Assembly: GCF_016703145.1 (NCBI RefSeq)
Contig: NZ_JADJCO010000002.1
Coordinates: forward strand, 1 to 64,000
DNA length: 64,000 nucleotides
Source of the DNA: Ottowia sp.
Lineage (GTDB): Bacteria > Pseudomonadota > Gammaproteobacteria > Burkholderiales > Burkholderiaceae_C
Direction: 5' to 3'
Within the stretch, counting starts at the first letter, position 1. Each line of letters opens with the position of its first letter. This document shows positions 44,562 through 53,917 of this stretch, one piece after another. Made by a program: the position numbers and the translations under genes. Under the pieces are notes generated by a model. It ran no database searches and had not been told where the DNA came from. It saw only the letters and a list, made by a program, of their open reading frames with translations.

Positions 44562-47500
44562 CTACATGCTGCGCCGGTACTGCCCGCCGACCTCGAACAG
44601 CGCGTCGGTGATCTGCCCCAGCGAGCAGCAGCGCACCGCGTCCATCAGCACCTCGAACACGTTGGCGTCGTCGATCACGGCCTGCCGCAGGCGCGCCAGC
44701 ATGGCGGGCGCTTGGTGGGCGTGGCGCTGGTGGAAGTCGCGCAGGCGCCGGAGCTGCGACTGCTTTTCTTCCTCGGTCGAGCGCGCCAGCTCGACGTGCC
44801 CGGCCACCGGGTCGCCCTGGGGGTGGCGGAAGGTGTTGACGCCGATGATGGGCAGCTCGCCGGTGTGCTTGAGCATCTCGTAGTGCAGGCTCTCCTCCTG
44901 GATCCGGCCGCGCTGGTAGCCGGTCTCCATGGCGCCCAGCACGCCGCCGCGCTCGGTGAGGCGCTCGAACTCGGCCAGCACGGCCTCTTCCACCAGCTCG
45001 GTCAGCTCCTCGATGACGAAGGCGCCCTGGCTGGGGTTCTCGTTCTTGGCCAGCCCCCACTCGCGGTTGATGATGAGCTGGATCGCCATGGCGCGGCGCA
45101 CGCTGTCCTCGGTGGGCGTGGTGATGGCCTCGTCGAAGGCGTTGGTGTGCAGGCTGTTGCAGTTGTCCTGGATGGCGATCAGCGCCTGCAGCGTGGTGCG
45201 GATGTCGTTGAACTGGATCTCCTGCGCGTGCAGGCTGCGGCCGCTGGTCTGGATGTGGTACTTGAGCTTCTGGCCGCGCTCGCTGGCGCCGTAGCGCTCC
45301 TTCATCGCCACGGCCCAGATGCGGCGCGCCACGCGGCCCATCACGGTGTATTCCGGGTCCATGCCGTTGCTGAAGAAGAAGCTCAGGTTGGGCGCGAAGT
45401 CGTCGATGCGCATGCCGCGCGCCAGGTACGCCTCGACGAAGGTGAAGCCGTTGGCGAGCGTGAAGGCGAGCTGGCTGATCGGGTTGGCCCCCGCCTCGGC
45501 GATGTGGTAGCCGCTGATCGACACGCTGTAGAAGTTGCGCACGTCGTGCCGCACGAAGTAGCGGGCGATGTCGCCCATCACCTTCAGGCTGAACTCGGTG
45601 CTGAAGATGCAGGTGTTCTGGCCCTGGTCCTCCTTCAGGATGTCGGCCTGCACGGTGCCGCGCACGTGGGCCAGCACCCAGGCGCGGATCGCCTCGCCCT
45701 CGGCGCTGGTCGGCGCGCGGCCGTGGTCGGCGGCGAACCCGTCCAGCCGCTGGTCGATGGCGGTGTTCATGAACATGGCCAGGATGGCGGGCGCCGGGCC
45801 GTTGATGGTCATGCTCACGCTGGTGGCGGCATCGCACAGGTCGAAGCCGTCGTACAGCACCTTCATGTCGTCCAGCGTGGCGATGGAGACGCCCGCGTTG
45901 CCGACCTTGCCGTAGATGTCGGGCCGCGGGTCGGGGTCGGCGCCGTACAGCGTGACCGAGTCGAACGCGGTGGACAGGCGCTTGGCCGGCAGGCCCTCCG
46001 ACAGCAGCTTGAAGCGCCGGTTGGTGCGGAAGGCGTCGCCCTCGCCGGCGAACATGCGCGTCGGGTCCTCGCCCTCGCGCTTGAAGGCGAAGGTGCCGGC
46101 GGTGTAGGGGTAGCGGCCGGGCACGTTGTCCAGCATCAGCCACTGCAGGATGTCGCCGTGATCGGCGTAGGCCGGCAGCACCACCTTGCGGATGCGCGTG
46201 CCGCTGAGGGACGTGGTGGTGAGCGCGGTGCGGATCTCCCGGTCGCGGCTCTTCACCACGATCTCGTCGCCGGCGTAGGCGCGCTGCGTCTCGGGCCACT
46301 GCGCCAGCAGGTGGCGCGCGTCCTGGTCCAGGCGCGCCAGGCGCTGTTCGGCCAGCGCCAGCGCGGCGTCGGCGGCGTCGGCGCGGCCGGGCGCCTCGGC
46401 CCGCAGCAGGCGCGCGGCTTCCTGCAACTGCTGCGCCTCGCGCGCCAGCCGGGCCTGATCGCGCGCGCGCCGCTCGTAGCCGCGCACGGCGTCGGCGATC
46501 TCGGCCAGGTAGCGCGTGCGCGCGGGCGGCACGATGGGCGACTGGTGGGTGCTGTGCCGCACGCCCACGGCGGGCAGGCGGCCGTCCCGCAGCGCCAGGC
46601 CCAGCGCCGCCAGGCGGGGCCGCAGCGCCTGGTACAGCGCCGTCACGCCGTCGTCGTTGAAGTGCGCGGCCATGGTGCCGAACACCGGCATGTCCTCGGC
46701 GCGCTGGCCAAAGGCCTGCCGGTTGCGCTGCACCTGCTTGGCCACGTCGCGCAGGGCGTCCAGCGCGCCCTTGCGGTCGAACTTGTTGATGGCCACGAAC
46801 TCGGCGAAGTCCAGCATGTCGATCTTCTCCAACTGGCTGGCTGCGCCGTACTCGGGCGTCATCACGTACACCGGCACGTCGACCAGCGGCACGATGGCGG
46901 CGTCGCCCTGGCCGATGCCCGAGGTCTCCACGATCACCAGGTCGAACCCGGCGGCCTGGCACGCGGCGATCACGCCGGGCAGGGCGGCGCTCAGCTCGCC
47001 GCCCCCGCGCGTGGCCAGGCTGCGCATGAAGACGCGCGGCCCCTGGCCCCACGGCCCGATGGCGTTCATGCGGATGCGGTCGCCCAGCAGCGCGCCGCCC
47101 GACCTGCGCCGCGACGGGTCGATGGAGATCACCGCGATGCGCAGGGCGTCGTCCTGATCCAGCCGCAGGCGGCGGATCAGCTCGTCGGTCAGGCTCGACT
47201 TGCCGGCGCCGCCGGTGCCGGTGATGCCGACGATGGGTATATTTTTTGTAGCTGCAAACGATTGCAGGGTGCTGGCCAGAACCTGATCTGCCTTGGAATT
47301 CTCCAGCGCGGTGATGAGCTGCGCCAGCGCGCGCCAGGCCGCTTCGGTGTGGCCCTGGAGGGCCTCGATCCGCGTCGGCGCATGCGCCGACAGGTCGTGG
47401 TCGCAGCGCATCAGCATCTCGCCGACCATGCCCTGCAGGCCCATGCGCTGGCCGTCCTCGGGGCTGTAGAGGCGGGCCACGCCATGGGCCTGCAGCGCGC

Positions 47501-47851
47501 GGATCTCGGCCGGCACGATCACGCCGCCGCCGCCGCCGAACACCTGGACGTGCGCGCCGCCGCGCTTCGCAGCAGGTCCACCATGTACTTGAAGTACTCG
47601 ACGTGGCCGCCCTGGTAGCTGCTGATGGCGATGCCTTGCGCGTCCTCCTGCAGCGCGGCGGTCACCACCTCGTCCACGCTGCGGTCGTGGCCCAGGTGGA
47701 TCACCTCCGCCCCCATGCCCTGCAGGAGGCGCCGCATGATGTTGATGGCCGCGTCGTGCCCGTCGAACAGGCTGGCGGCGGTGACGAAGCGCACCTTGTT
47801 CGCGGGGCGGTACGCGGCCAGGGCGCGGGACTCGGCGGACAGATCGGTCAT
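44562..47851 (-). pseudogene. icmF: Fused isobutyryl-CoA mutase IcmF, split by a one-base frameshift
   Basis: A B12-dependent acyl-CoA mutase fused to its G-protein chaperone, about 1096 residues in all. The N-terminal B12-binding domain starts at ATG 47851 ([20 protein letters not shown]). It shifts frame at about 47561-47570, where LLRSAAAR should continue as [21 protein letters not shown]. The rest is intact: MeaI-like P-loop GITGTGGAGKSSL and the mutase with GRYPYTAGTFAFKREGEDPTRMFAG. A dispersed repeat (47238-47300) is translated just before the P-loop. Substrate may be isobutyryl- or pivalyl-CoA. The shift may be real or an error. Confidence 0.88.
47238..47300 (+). repeat. Dispersed AT-rich repeat, copy 13 (in frame inside icmF)
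   Basis: TATATTTTTTGTAGCTGCAA, then GGTGCTGGCCAGAACCTGATC and TTGGAA. It encodes the KADQVLASTLQSFAATKNI stretch immediately before the P-loop of the G domain. Confidence 0.72.
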
Positions 47852-47927
47852 GCGGTGTCTCCTGCTGGGATGTGGCGGGCGCAGCCCCTGTTGTACAGGA
47901 TCGGCCGCATTTCCCTAAACTGCGGGC

Positions 47928-49061
47928 ATGAACCCGACCCAGCTTTTCGACCCCGCCTCCAGCACCTACACCTACCTCCTGTTCGACGAGCAGACGCGCG
48001 AGGCGCTGATCATCGACCCGGTGGACGAGCAACTCCAGCGCGACCTCGACGCGCTGGCGCACCTGGGGCTGACGCTGAAGTGGACGGTGGAGACCCACGC
48101 CCACGCCGACCACATCACCAGCGCCGCCCGGCTGGCCGAGCTGACCGGCGCGCGCACGGCCGCGCCCGCTGGCTGCGACGTGGGCACGGCGGCGGTGCAA
48201 CTGCGGGACGGCGACACGTTGGCCTTTGGCCGCGAGGCGGTGCGCGTGCTGCACACGCCCGGCCACACGGCGGGCAGCGTGTGCTTTCTGTGGCGGCCGG
48301 CGGGCGAGGCTGCCGAGCGCCACGTGTTCACCGGCGACACGCTGCTGATCCAGGGCTGCGGACGCACCGACTTCCAGTCCGGCAGTGCGGAGCAGCTCTA
48401 CGACAGCATCACGCGCAAGCTCTTCCCCCTGCCCGACACCACCCTGGTCTGGCCGGGGCACGACTACCACGGCCGCACCCAGTCCACCATCGGCGCCGAG
48501 AAGACGACCAACCCGCGGCTGGCCGGCCGCACGCGCGAGCAGTTCGTGCAGACCATGGACGGCCTCGGCCTGCCCAGGCCGCGCCGCATGGACGAGGCCG
48601 TGCCCGCCAACCAGCGCTCGGGCCTGCGCCAGGACGCCGGCGGCGCGGCCTCGGGCGAGCCGGCGCCGGCCGAAGGCTATGCCGGCGACATCACCCCGCG
48701 GACCGCGCACGACTGGATGCAGGCCGGCCAGGCGGTGCTGGTGGACGTGCGCACCGACGCCGAGCGCGAATGGGTCGGCTTCGTCCCCGGCGCCGAGACC
48801 GCGGCCTGGAAGCAGTGGCCCGGCATGGCGCTGAACCCCGGCTTTGACGCCGCCGTCCAGACCGCCGCGCGGGACGGCCGCCCGCTGATGATGCTGTGCC
48901 GCAGCGGCGTGCGCTCCATCGCCGCCGCCCGGCGCGCGACGGCGCTGGGCTTGGCCGCCTACAACGTGCTGGGCGGCTTCGAGGGCGACCCGGACGAGCA
49001 GGCCCAGCGCGGGCGCAAGAACGGCTGGCGGCACGCCGGCCTGCCGTGGCGGCAGGGCTGA
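47928..49061 (+). CDS. Persulfide dioxygenase-rhodanese fusion (PRF type)
   Basis: A 377-residue two-domain enzyme. The N-terminal beta-lactamase-fold persulfide dioxygenase has the iron ligands in ETHAHADHITSAA (about residues 56-66), TPGHTAGSV and FTGDTLLIQGCGRTDFQ, close to ETHE1. The C-terminal rhodanese domain starts near TPRTAHDWMQAGQAVLVDVRT and has the active cysteine in MLCRSGVRS (about 324). Such fusions oxidise glutathione persulfide and make thiosulfate. It is divergent from icmF across 76 bases and has TAAACT shortly before the ATG. Confidence 0.92.
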   Translation: MNPTQLFDPASSTYTYLLFDEQTREALIIDPVDEQLQRDLDALAHLGLTLKWTVETHAHADHITSAARLAELTGARTAAPAGCDVGTAAVQLRDGDTLAFGREAVRVLHTPGHTAGSVCFLWRPAGEAAERHVFTGDTLLIQGCGRTDFQSGSAEQLYDSITRKLFPLPDTTLVWPGHDYHGRTQSTIGAEKTTNPRLAGRTREQFVQTMDGLGLPRPRRMDEAVPANQRSGLRQDAGGAASGEPAPAEGYAGDITPRTAHDWMQAGQAVLVDVRTDAEREWVGFVPGAETAAWKQWPGMALNPGFDAAVQTAARDGRPLMMLCRSGVRSIAAARRATALGLAAYNVLGGFEGDPDEQAQRGRKNGWRHAGLPWRQG

Positions 49062-49070
49062 AGGGGGCCG

Positions 49071-50522
49071 TCAGGCCTCGCTGGGCCGCACCGCCAGCCA
49101 GTCGCCGATGGCCTGCTCGTAGGCGGCGGCCAGTTGCAGCACCTGCTGGTCGGCCCGCGGCTTGCCGATCAACTGCAGGCCCATGGGCAGGCCCCGGTGG
49201 TCGAAGCCCACGGGCACGCTGATGCAGGGCAGGCCGGCGAAGGTGGCGTAGATCACCACCTCCATCCAGCGGTGGTAGGTGTCCATGGCGCGGCCGGCAA
49301 CCTCTCTGGGCCAGCGCTCGCGGGCGTCGAAGGGCCAGACCTGGGCCGTCGGCAGGGCCAGCACGTCGTGGCGCTCGAACAGGCGCAGCATCTGCCGGTA
49401 GAAGCCGGTGCGCGCCACGCTGGCGCTCATGAACTCGGCGCCGCTGGTGTGCCGGGCTTGGTCGTGCTCCCACAGCGCCTCGGGCTTGATGAGCGCGCGG
49501 TTGCCTTCCTTCAGCAGGAAGGGTGCGATGCGGGGGGCCACCAGCATGCGGCGCCAGACCAGCCACGCGTCCCACACCTGCTCGGGCGGCATGCCCAGCA
49601 GGGTGGGCTCGACGGCGCAGCCCAGGGCCTCCAGCCGGCCCAGTCCGTGCGCGCAGGCGTCCAGGATGCCGGCTTCCATGGGCAGGTGGCCGTCCAGGTC
49701 GCCGAGCCAGCCGATGCGCAGGTTCTTGGGGGCCAACGGGGTGCTGGCCAGCGCCGGATCGATGCTTTCAGCTATTGAAAGAGGAGCGTTTTCCGACCGG
49801 CCCGCCTGCGTGGCGAGCAGCCGCGCCACGTCGCGCACGCTGCGGCCCATGGGGCCTTCGGTGCTGAGCTGGCTGATCCACACGTCCTGCACCGGCGCCA
49901 TCGGCACGCGGCCCTGGCTGGGGCGAAAGCCAAAGCAGTTGGCCCAGGCCGCGGGGTTGCGCAGGCTGCCCATGAAGTCGGAGCCGTCGGCCACCGGCAG
50001 CAGGCGCAGCGCCAGCGCGGCCGCGCCGCCGCCGCTGCTGCCGCCGGCCGAGCGGGCGGGGTCGTAGGCGTTCAGCGTGGCGCCGAACACCTCGTTGAAG
50101 GTGTGCGAGCCCAGGCCGAACTCGGGCGTGTTGCTCTTGCCGATGACGATGCAGCCGGCCGCCTTCAGGCGCGAGGCCATCAGGCCGTCCTCCTTGGCGA
50201 CGAAGCCGCGCATCAGCGGCGAGCCCAGCGTGGTGGGCAGCCCGGCGACGTTGGACAGGTCCTTGATGGCCTGCGGCAGGCCGTGCATCCAGCCGCGCGA
50301 GGCGCCGCGCGCCAGCTCGGCATCGCGGGCGTCGGCCTCGGCCAGCAGCGCGTCGTCGGGCCGCAGCGAGACCAGCGCGTTGCAGCGCGGGTTGAGGCGG
50401 TGGATGCGCGCGAGGTAGGCGCCCATCACCTCGCGGCACGACACCTGGCGGGCGTGCAGGGCGGCGGACAGGGCGCTGGCGTCCAGCGCGGTGGGGTCGT
50501 CGGGCAGGGTGGCGGCGGGCAT
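49071..50522 (-). CDS. Amidase signature-family hydrolase
   Basis: An amidase of 483 residues. The Ser-Ser-Lys triad is in LPQAIKDLSNVAG (Lys) and RSAGGSSGGGAAALA (cis-Ser and nucleophile region), followed by PVADGSDFMGSLRNPAAWANCFGFRPS. I use ATG 50522 (PAATLPDDPTALDAS). Members hydrolyse diverse amides, so the substrate is open; aryl or carbamoyl amides and GatA-like activity are alternatives, with no gatB/gatC nearby. A partial repeat copy (49751-49796) is translated inside it in the LSIAESIDPAL region. Confidence 0.88.
   Translation of the reverse strand: MPAATLPDDPTALDASALSAALHARQVSCREVMGAYLARIHRLNPRCNALVSLRPDDALLAEADARDAELARGASRGWMHGLPQAIKDLSNVAGLPTTLGSPLMRGFVAKEDGLMASRLKAAGCIVIGKSNTPEFGLGSHTFNEVFGATLNAYDPARSAGGSSGGGAAALALRLLPVADGSDFMGSLRNPAAWANCFGFRPSQGRVPMAPVQDVWISQLSTEGPMGRSVRDVARLLATQAGRSENAPLSIAESIDPALASTPLAPKNLRIGWLGDLDGHLPMEAGILDACAHGLGRLEALGCAVEPTLLGMPPEQVWDAWLVWRRMLVAPRIAPFLLKEGNRALIKPEALWEHDQARHTSGAEFMSASVARTGFYRQMLRLFERHDVLALPTAQVWPFDARERWPREVAGRAMDTYHRWMEVVIYATFAGLPCISVPVGFDHRGLPMGLQLIGKPRADQQVLQLAAAYEQAIGDWLAVRPSEA
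49751..49796 (-). repeat. Dispersed AT-rich repeat, copy 14 (partial, inside the amidase gene)
   Basis: On the minus strand: GCTCCTCTTTCAATAGCTGAAAGCATCGA, followed by CCGGCGCTGGCC. Only the first block is well kept. Confidence 0.55.
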
Positions 50523-50662
50523 GGCGCCACACTCTACGCCATGCCCGGCCCGGGCCGGCATCGGAGACGGGCGCTTTCCTTGGACTGGCTCGGGGCCGTC
50601 TCCTACGGCCTCGGGATGCGTCCGCCGCTCCAATGGAAGTCCAGCCAAAGAAAGGAGCCATC

Positions 50663-51193
50663 ATGGCGGACATCGATCATCAGCCTCGGCAGGATCTCTC
50701 GGGCGCCGAGGCCGGCCAGAAGATTCGCGAGATCGCGAAAGACACCCGGACCTGCATGTTCCAGACGGGCCTGGACAGCTTTCCCGGGGACACGCGCCCG
50801 ATGTCCATCCAGGAAGTCGACGAGGACGGCACCTTCTGGTTTCTGAGCTCCACCGAGAGCGAGAAGAATCGCGACATCGCCCGAGATCCCCGTGTGGTTC
50901 TGACGTGCCAGAACGAGGGGAAGATGGCTTATCTGGCGGTTTCAGGCCGCGCCAGCATTCACACCGACCCCGCCACGATCGACAGATACTGGACCGAGTT
51001 TGCCAAGGCCTGGTTCAAGGGTAAGGAAGACCCGCGCGTGTCCATCATCCAGGTCGTGCCCGCCGATGGCCACTATTGGGAAACCAGGGACGGGAAGATC
51101 GTGGCGTTCGCCAAGATGAGCTTCGCCGCCTTCACCGGCGCCAGCGTGGACGACGGTGGCGTGAGCGGTGACCTGGCGCCGCGGCTTCCGTAG
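50663..51193 (+). CDS. General stress protein 26-like FMN-binding protein (pyridoxamine 5'-phosphate oxidase fold)
   Basis: A 176-residue split-barrel flavoprotein. SAEAGQ-like start, then CMFQTGLDSFPGDTRPMSIQEVDEDGTFWFLSST and RDPRVVLTCQNEGKMAYLAVSGRASI, typical of the general-stress-protein branch. The ribosome site AAAGGAG lies just before ATG 50663. FMN or other flavin binding is inferred from family. It is slightly less GC-rich than its neighbours. It reads into a remnant of an unrelated gene on the other strand. Confidence 0.9.
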   Translation: MADIDHQPRQDLSGAEAGQKIREIAKDTRTCMFQTGLDSFPGDTRPMSIQEVDEDGTFWFLSSTESEKNRDIARDPRVVLTCQNEGKMAYLAVSGRASIHTDPATIDRYWTEFAKAWFKGKEDPRVSIIQVVPADGHYWETRDGKIVAFAKMSFAAFTGASVDDGGVSGDLAPRLP

Positions 51194-51194
51194 A

Positions 51195-51315
51195 TCTCGG
51201 CGCAGCTCAGAACCTGGCTGTAGCGCGCCAGGTGGCTTCGTTCATCGGGGAAGGGCTCGGCGGCCGCGTTCGGGGCGCTCCATCCTGCCGCGCCGATGCG
51301 CAGGTCGTCCATCAT
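51195..51315 (-). pseudogene. N-terminal remnant of a DUF72 family gene
   Basis: About 40 codons from ATG 51315 read DLRIGAAGWSAP, then FPDERSHLARYSQVLSCAEI. This is the start of the DUF72 (YecE-like TIM-barrel) family, in which the next segment should be NSSFYRPH. After EIYGSR the reading becomes the antisense of the stress-protein gene. The rest of the gene is therefore deleted, and the flavoprotein gene abuts the break. No function remains. Confidence 0.6.
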
Positions 51316-51351
51316 TCAGTGCCTGTGGATCGCTGGAGCCAGCATGAAGCA

Positions 51352-51377
51352 ATAAAGGCACCCGAGGGTGCCTTTAT
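51352..51377. terminator. Bidirectional intrinsic terminator
   Basis: A perfect 12-bp stem ATAAAGGCACCC / GGGTGCCTTTAT around GA, AT-rich at both outer ends. It lies downstream of the LysM gene on the minus strand and of the stress-protein gene on the plus strand. Confidence 0.75.
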
Positions 51378-51436
51378 GCATTGAATCCGGCCCTGGCCCG
51401 CGTAGGGATTGCGCCGGTAGCTATCTTTATCAGAGT
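51375..51436 (-). repeat. Dispersed AT-rich repeat, copy 15 (end of the LysM gene)
   Basis: On the minus strand: TCTGATAAAGATAGCTACCGGCGCAATCC, then GCGGGCCAGGGCCGGATTC. Its first bases hold the stop codon of the LysM gene, and its end touches the terminator. Confidence 0.85.
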
Positions 51437-51903
51437 GCCGGGATGCGCAGCTTCTGGCCCGGGTAGATTTTGTCGGGGTGGCTCAGCATCGGCTTGTTGG
51501 CCTCGAAGATCACCGGGTACTTGTTGGCGTCGCCGTAGTACTTCTTGGCGATGGCGCTCAGCGTGTCCCCCCGCACCACGTCGTGGTACTGCGACGCGGT
51601 GCCGGCCGGGTACTGCAGGTTGTTGTCCACGTTGCTCACGCTGGCCACGTTGCCGGCGGCCAGGCCCGCCTTCTCGGCTGCTTCCTGGCTGGGGGCGTTG
51701 CCGCTCAGCGTGACGGTGCCGGAGCCGCCGTCGAACGCCACGCCCAGGCCCGACAGGCCCAGGTTCTGCTGCTCGATGTAGGTCCTGATGGCGTCGCCGG
51801 CCTTGGCGTTCAGGTCGGCCACGTCGGCGCCGGGGACCGCCGCGGCCTCCTTGCCGCCGAACAGCTTTTCACCGGCTTCCTTGATGAAACTGAACAATCC
51901 CAT
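51430..51903 (-). CDS. BON-LysM domain protein (YgaU / LysM type)
   Basis: A 157-residue protein. A short N-terminal amphipathic helix (GLFSFIKEAGEKLFGG) is followed by a BON-like domain (about 25-95) and a LysM domain starting at YHDVVRGDTLSAIAKKYYGDANKYPVIFEANK and ending YPGQKLRIPAL. ATG 51903 has a ribosome site GAGGAG. YgaU-type proteins bind potassium or peptidoglycan and respond to osmotic stress; which applies here is unknown. No signal peptide is visible. The stop codon is inside a repeat. Confidence 0.9.
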   Translation of the reverse strand: MGLFSFIKEAGEKLFGGKEAAAVPGADVADLNAKAGDAIRTYIEQQNLGLSGLGVAFDGGSGTVTLSGNAPSQEAAEKAGLAAGNVASVSNVDNNLQYPAGTASQYHDVVRGDTLSAIAKKYYGDANKYPVIFEANKPMLSHPDKIYPGQKLRIPAL

Positions 51904-52019
51904 GCTGGGCTCTCCTCGGGTGTGGTTGAAGGAAGCCGCCACTGTACCCCGTCATCCCGGCCACCGCAGGTGACATCGCGTTCCTGACCGTAGGACAAAA
52001 CCGCTTATATTGCGAAGCC

Positions 52020-52799
52020 ATGAATTTATTGGCGATCGACGTCGGCAATACGCGACTGAAATGGACCCTGTACGACCGCCCCGCGGCCGATGCGCAGGTG
52101 CTGGCGCACGGGGTTGAATTCCTGGAGCAGCTCGATCGCCTGGCCGAGGGCGCCTGGGCCAAGCTGCCCGAGCCCGACCGCATGCTGGGCTGCATCGTGG
52201 CCGGCCAGGCCGTCAAGTACCGTGTGCAGGAGCAGATGGAGCTGTGGAACGTCGAGCCGCGCTGGGTCGTCGCCTCCGAGGCCGAGGCCGGGCTCACCAA
52301 CGGCTACGACTACCCCGCGCGCCTGGGCGCCGACCGCTGGGTCGCCATGATCGGCGCGCACCACCACATGCTGCGGCACGGGCCGCCGCGGCCGCTGCTG
52401 CTGGTGATGGTGGGCACGGCGGTGACGGTGGAGGCCATCGACCAGCATGGGCGCTTTCTGGGCGGGCTGATCCTGCCCGGCCACGGCGTCATGCTGCGCG
52501 CGCTCGAATCGGGCACCGCCGGCCTGCACGTGCCCACGGGCGAGGTGTGCGAGTTCCCGACCAACACCAGCGACGCGCTCACTTCGGGTGGCACCTTCGC
52601 CATCGCCGGTGCCTGCGAGCGCATGGCCCAGCACCTGACGCGCCACTGCGGCGCCGAGCCCATGTGCCTGATGACGGGCGGCGCCGGCTGGAAGATGCTG
52701 CCGTCGATGACGCGCTCGTTCGAGTTGGTCGAAAACCTCATCTTCGACGGCCTGCTGCTCATCGCCGAGGAGCGCGAGATGCTCATCAGCAGGTATTGA
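52020..52799 (+). CDS. coaX: Type III pantothenate kinase
   Basis: CoaX (259 residues), the first enzyme of coenzyme A synthesis in many bacteria. [17 protein letters not shown] is the first phosphate-binding loop, [14 protein letters not shown] and [21 protein letters not shown] the substrate and second phosphate segments. [15 protein letters not shown] is typical. A TATATT box lies 8 bases before ATG 52020. It is divergent from the LysM gene. birA, often adjacent, is absent. Confidence 0.95.
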   Translation: MNLLAIDVGNTRLKWTLYDRPAADAQVLAHGVEFLEQLDRLAEGAWAKLPEPDRMLGCIVAGQAVKYRVQEQMELWNVEPRWVVASEAEAGLTNGYDYPARLGADRWVAMIGAHHHMLRHGPPRPLLLVMVGTAVTVEAIDQHGRFLGGLILPGHGVMLRALESGTAGLHVPTGEVCEFPTNTSDALTSGGTFAIAGACERMAQHLTRHCGAEPMCLMTGGAGWKMLPSMTRSFELVENLIFDGLLLIAEEREMLISRY

Positions 52800-52832
52800 A
52801 GCAACCCCCGGCTGCGTCTGCTGGCCGCGGGG

Positions 52833-53858
52833 CTACATGCGCTCGATGCCCGCCACATCCACCCATTGGGCCCAGCGGCGGATGTCTTCCTGGATGAACC
52901 GCTGCATATCGGGGCCGGAGCGCCACTGGTTTTCAAGGCCGCGTCCGGCGTAGGCCTGCTGCACCTCGGGGTCGGCCATGGCCTGCTGCAGCGCGCGGCC
53001 CATGCCTTCCACCGCCGCGGGCGGGGTGCCGGCGGCCGTGGCCAGGCCAAACCAGCCCTGCAGCTCCAGGCCGGGCACGATCGCGTTGGCGGCCGGCACA
53101 TGGGCCAGCGACGGCAGCGGCTTGGGACTGGTGACGGCAATGGGGCGCAGCCGGTCGTTCTTCAGCATGGGCGCGGCGGAGAGGGTGTCGATGAAGACGA
53201 AGTCCAATTGCCCGCCCATCAGATCGGTCAGGATGTGCGTGACCGATTTGTACGACACGCCCTGGAACCGCAGCTTGGCGTAGACGCGCAGCAGCTCCGC
53301 CGGCACCTGCGAGGACGAGCTGTAGTAGCCGTAGTTCAGCATGCCCGGCTTGGCGCGTGCCGCCGCCACCAGCTCGCCCAGGGTTTTGTACGGGGCATCG
53401 GAGCGCACCAGCAGCACGGAGCTGAAGCGGCCGAACATGCCGACCTGCACGAAGTCCTTGAGCGGGTCGTAGCGCAGCTTGCGGTACAGGCTGACGTTGG
53501 CCGCATGCGTGGAGTTGCTGGTGATCAGGAAGGTATAGCCATCGGCCGCGGCCTCCTTGGCGGCCATGGCGCCCAGGATGCCGGCGGCGCCGGGCCGGTT
53601 GTCCACCACCACGGTGGCTTGGGGCAGGGTGCGCGGCACATGGTTGGCGAAGGTGCGGGCCATGAAGTCCGCGGCGCCACCGGCCGCCGACGGCACGATG
53701 ATGGTGATGGACCGTGCGGCGGGCCACGCGGCGTCCGCCGCGCGTGCGTGGGGCAGGGCCAGCGCGGCCAGCGGCAGGCTGGCCAGGCCACGCAGCAGGC
53801 TGCGGCGGCCCGGGGCGACGGGGGCGAAGGCGGTGTCGTGAAGGTCGGTGCGGGGCAT
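52833..53858 (-). CDS. Bug-family tripartite tricarboxylate transporter substrate-binding protein
   Basis: A second Bug-type binding protein, 341 residues. GRRSLLRGLASLPLAALALPHARA is a signal peptide with a twin arginine. The mature part has SITIIVPSAAGGAADFMARTFA, VVVDNRPGAAGILGAMAAKEAAADGYTFLI and YDPLKDFVQVGMFGRFSSVLLV. No TctAB genes are beside it. It lies 59 bases downstream of an alpha/beta hydrolase read in the same direction and a divergent LysR gene, so the three may form a regulated unit, which is inference. Confidence 0.91.
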   Translation of the reverse strand: MPRTDLHDTAFAPVAPGRRSLLRGLASLPLAALALPHARAADAAWPAARSITIIVPSAAGGAADFMARTFANHVPRTLPQATVVVDNRPGAAGILGAMAAKEAAADGYTFLITSNSTHAANVSLYRKLRYDPLKDFVQVGMFGRFSSVLLVRSDAPYKTLGELVAAARAKPGMLNYGYYSSSSQVPAELLRVYAKLRFQGVSYKSVTHILTDLMGGQLDFVFIDTLSAAPMLKNDRLRPIAVTSPKPLPSLAHVPAANAIVPGLELQGWFGLATAAGTPPAAVEGMGRALQQAMADPEVQQAYAGRGLENQWRSGPDMQRFIQEDIRRWAQWVDVAGIERM

Positions 53859-53917
53859 GGTTTGTCTCCGTGAAAACGTGGCGGGTCTCTGATTCGAAGG
53901 GGCAGGAAAGCAGCGCG

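Noticed and set aside
42484..47052. A long antisense frame through amn and icmF, over 1500 residues.
   Set aside because: It shadows the real genes; low complexity and no motif.
50541..50562. GC-rich near-palindrome between the amidase and the flavoprotein gene.
   Set aside because: It has a bulge, no T tract and no clear role; chance palindromes are common at this GC content.
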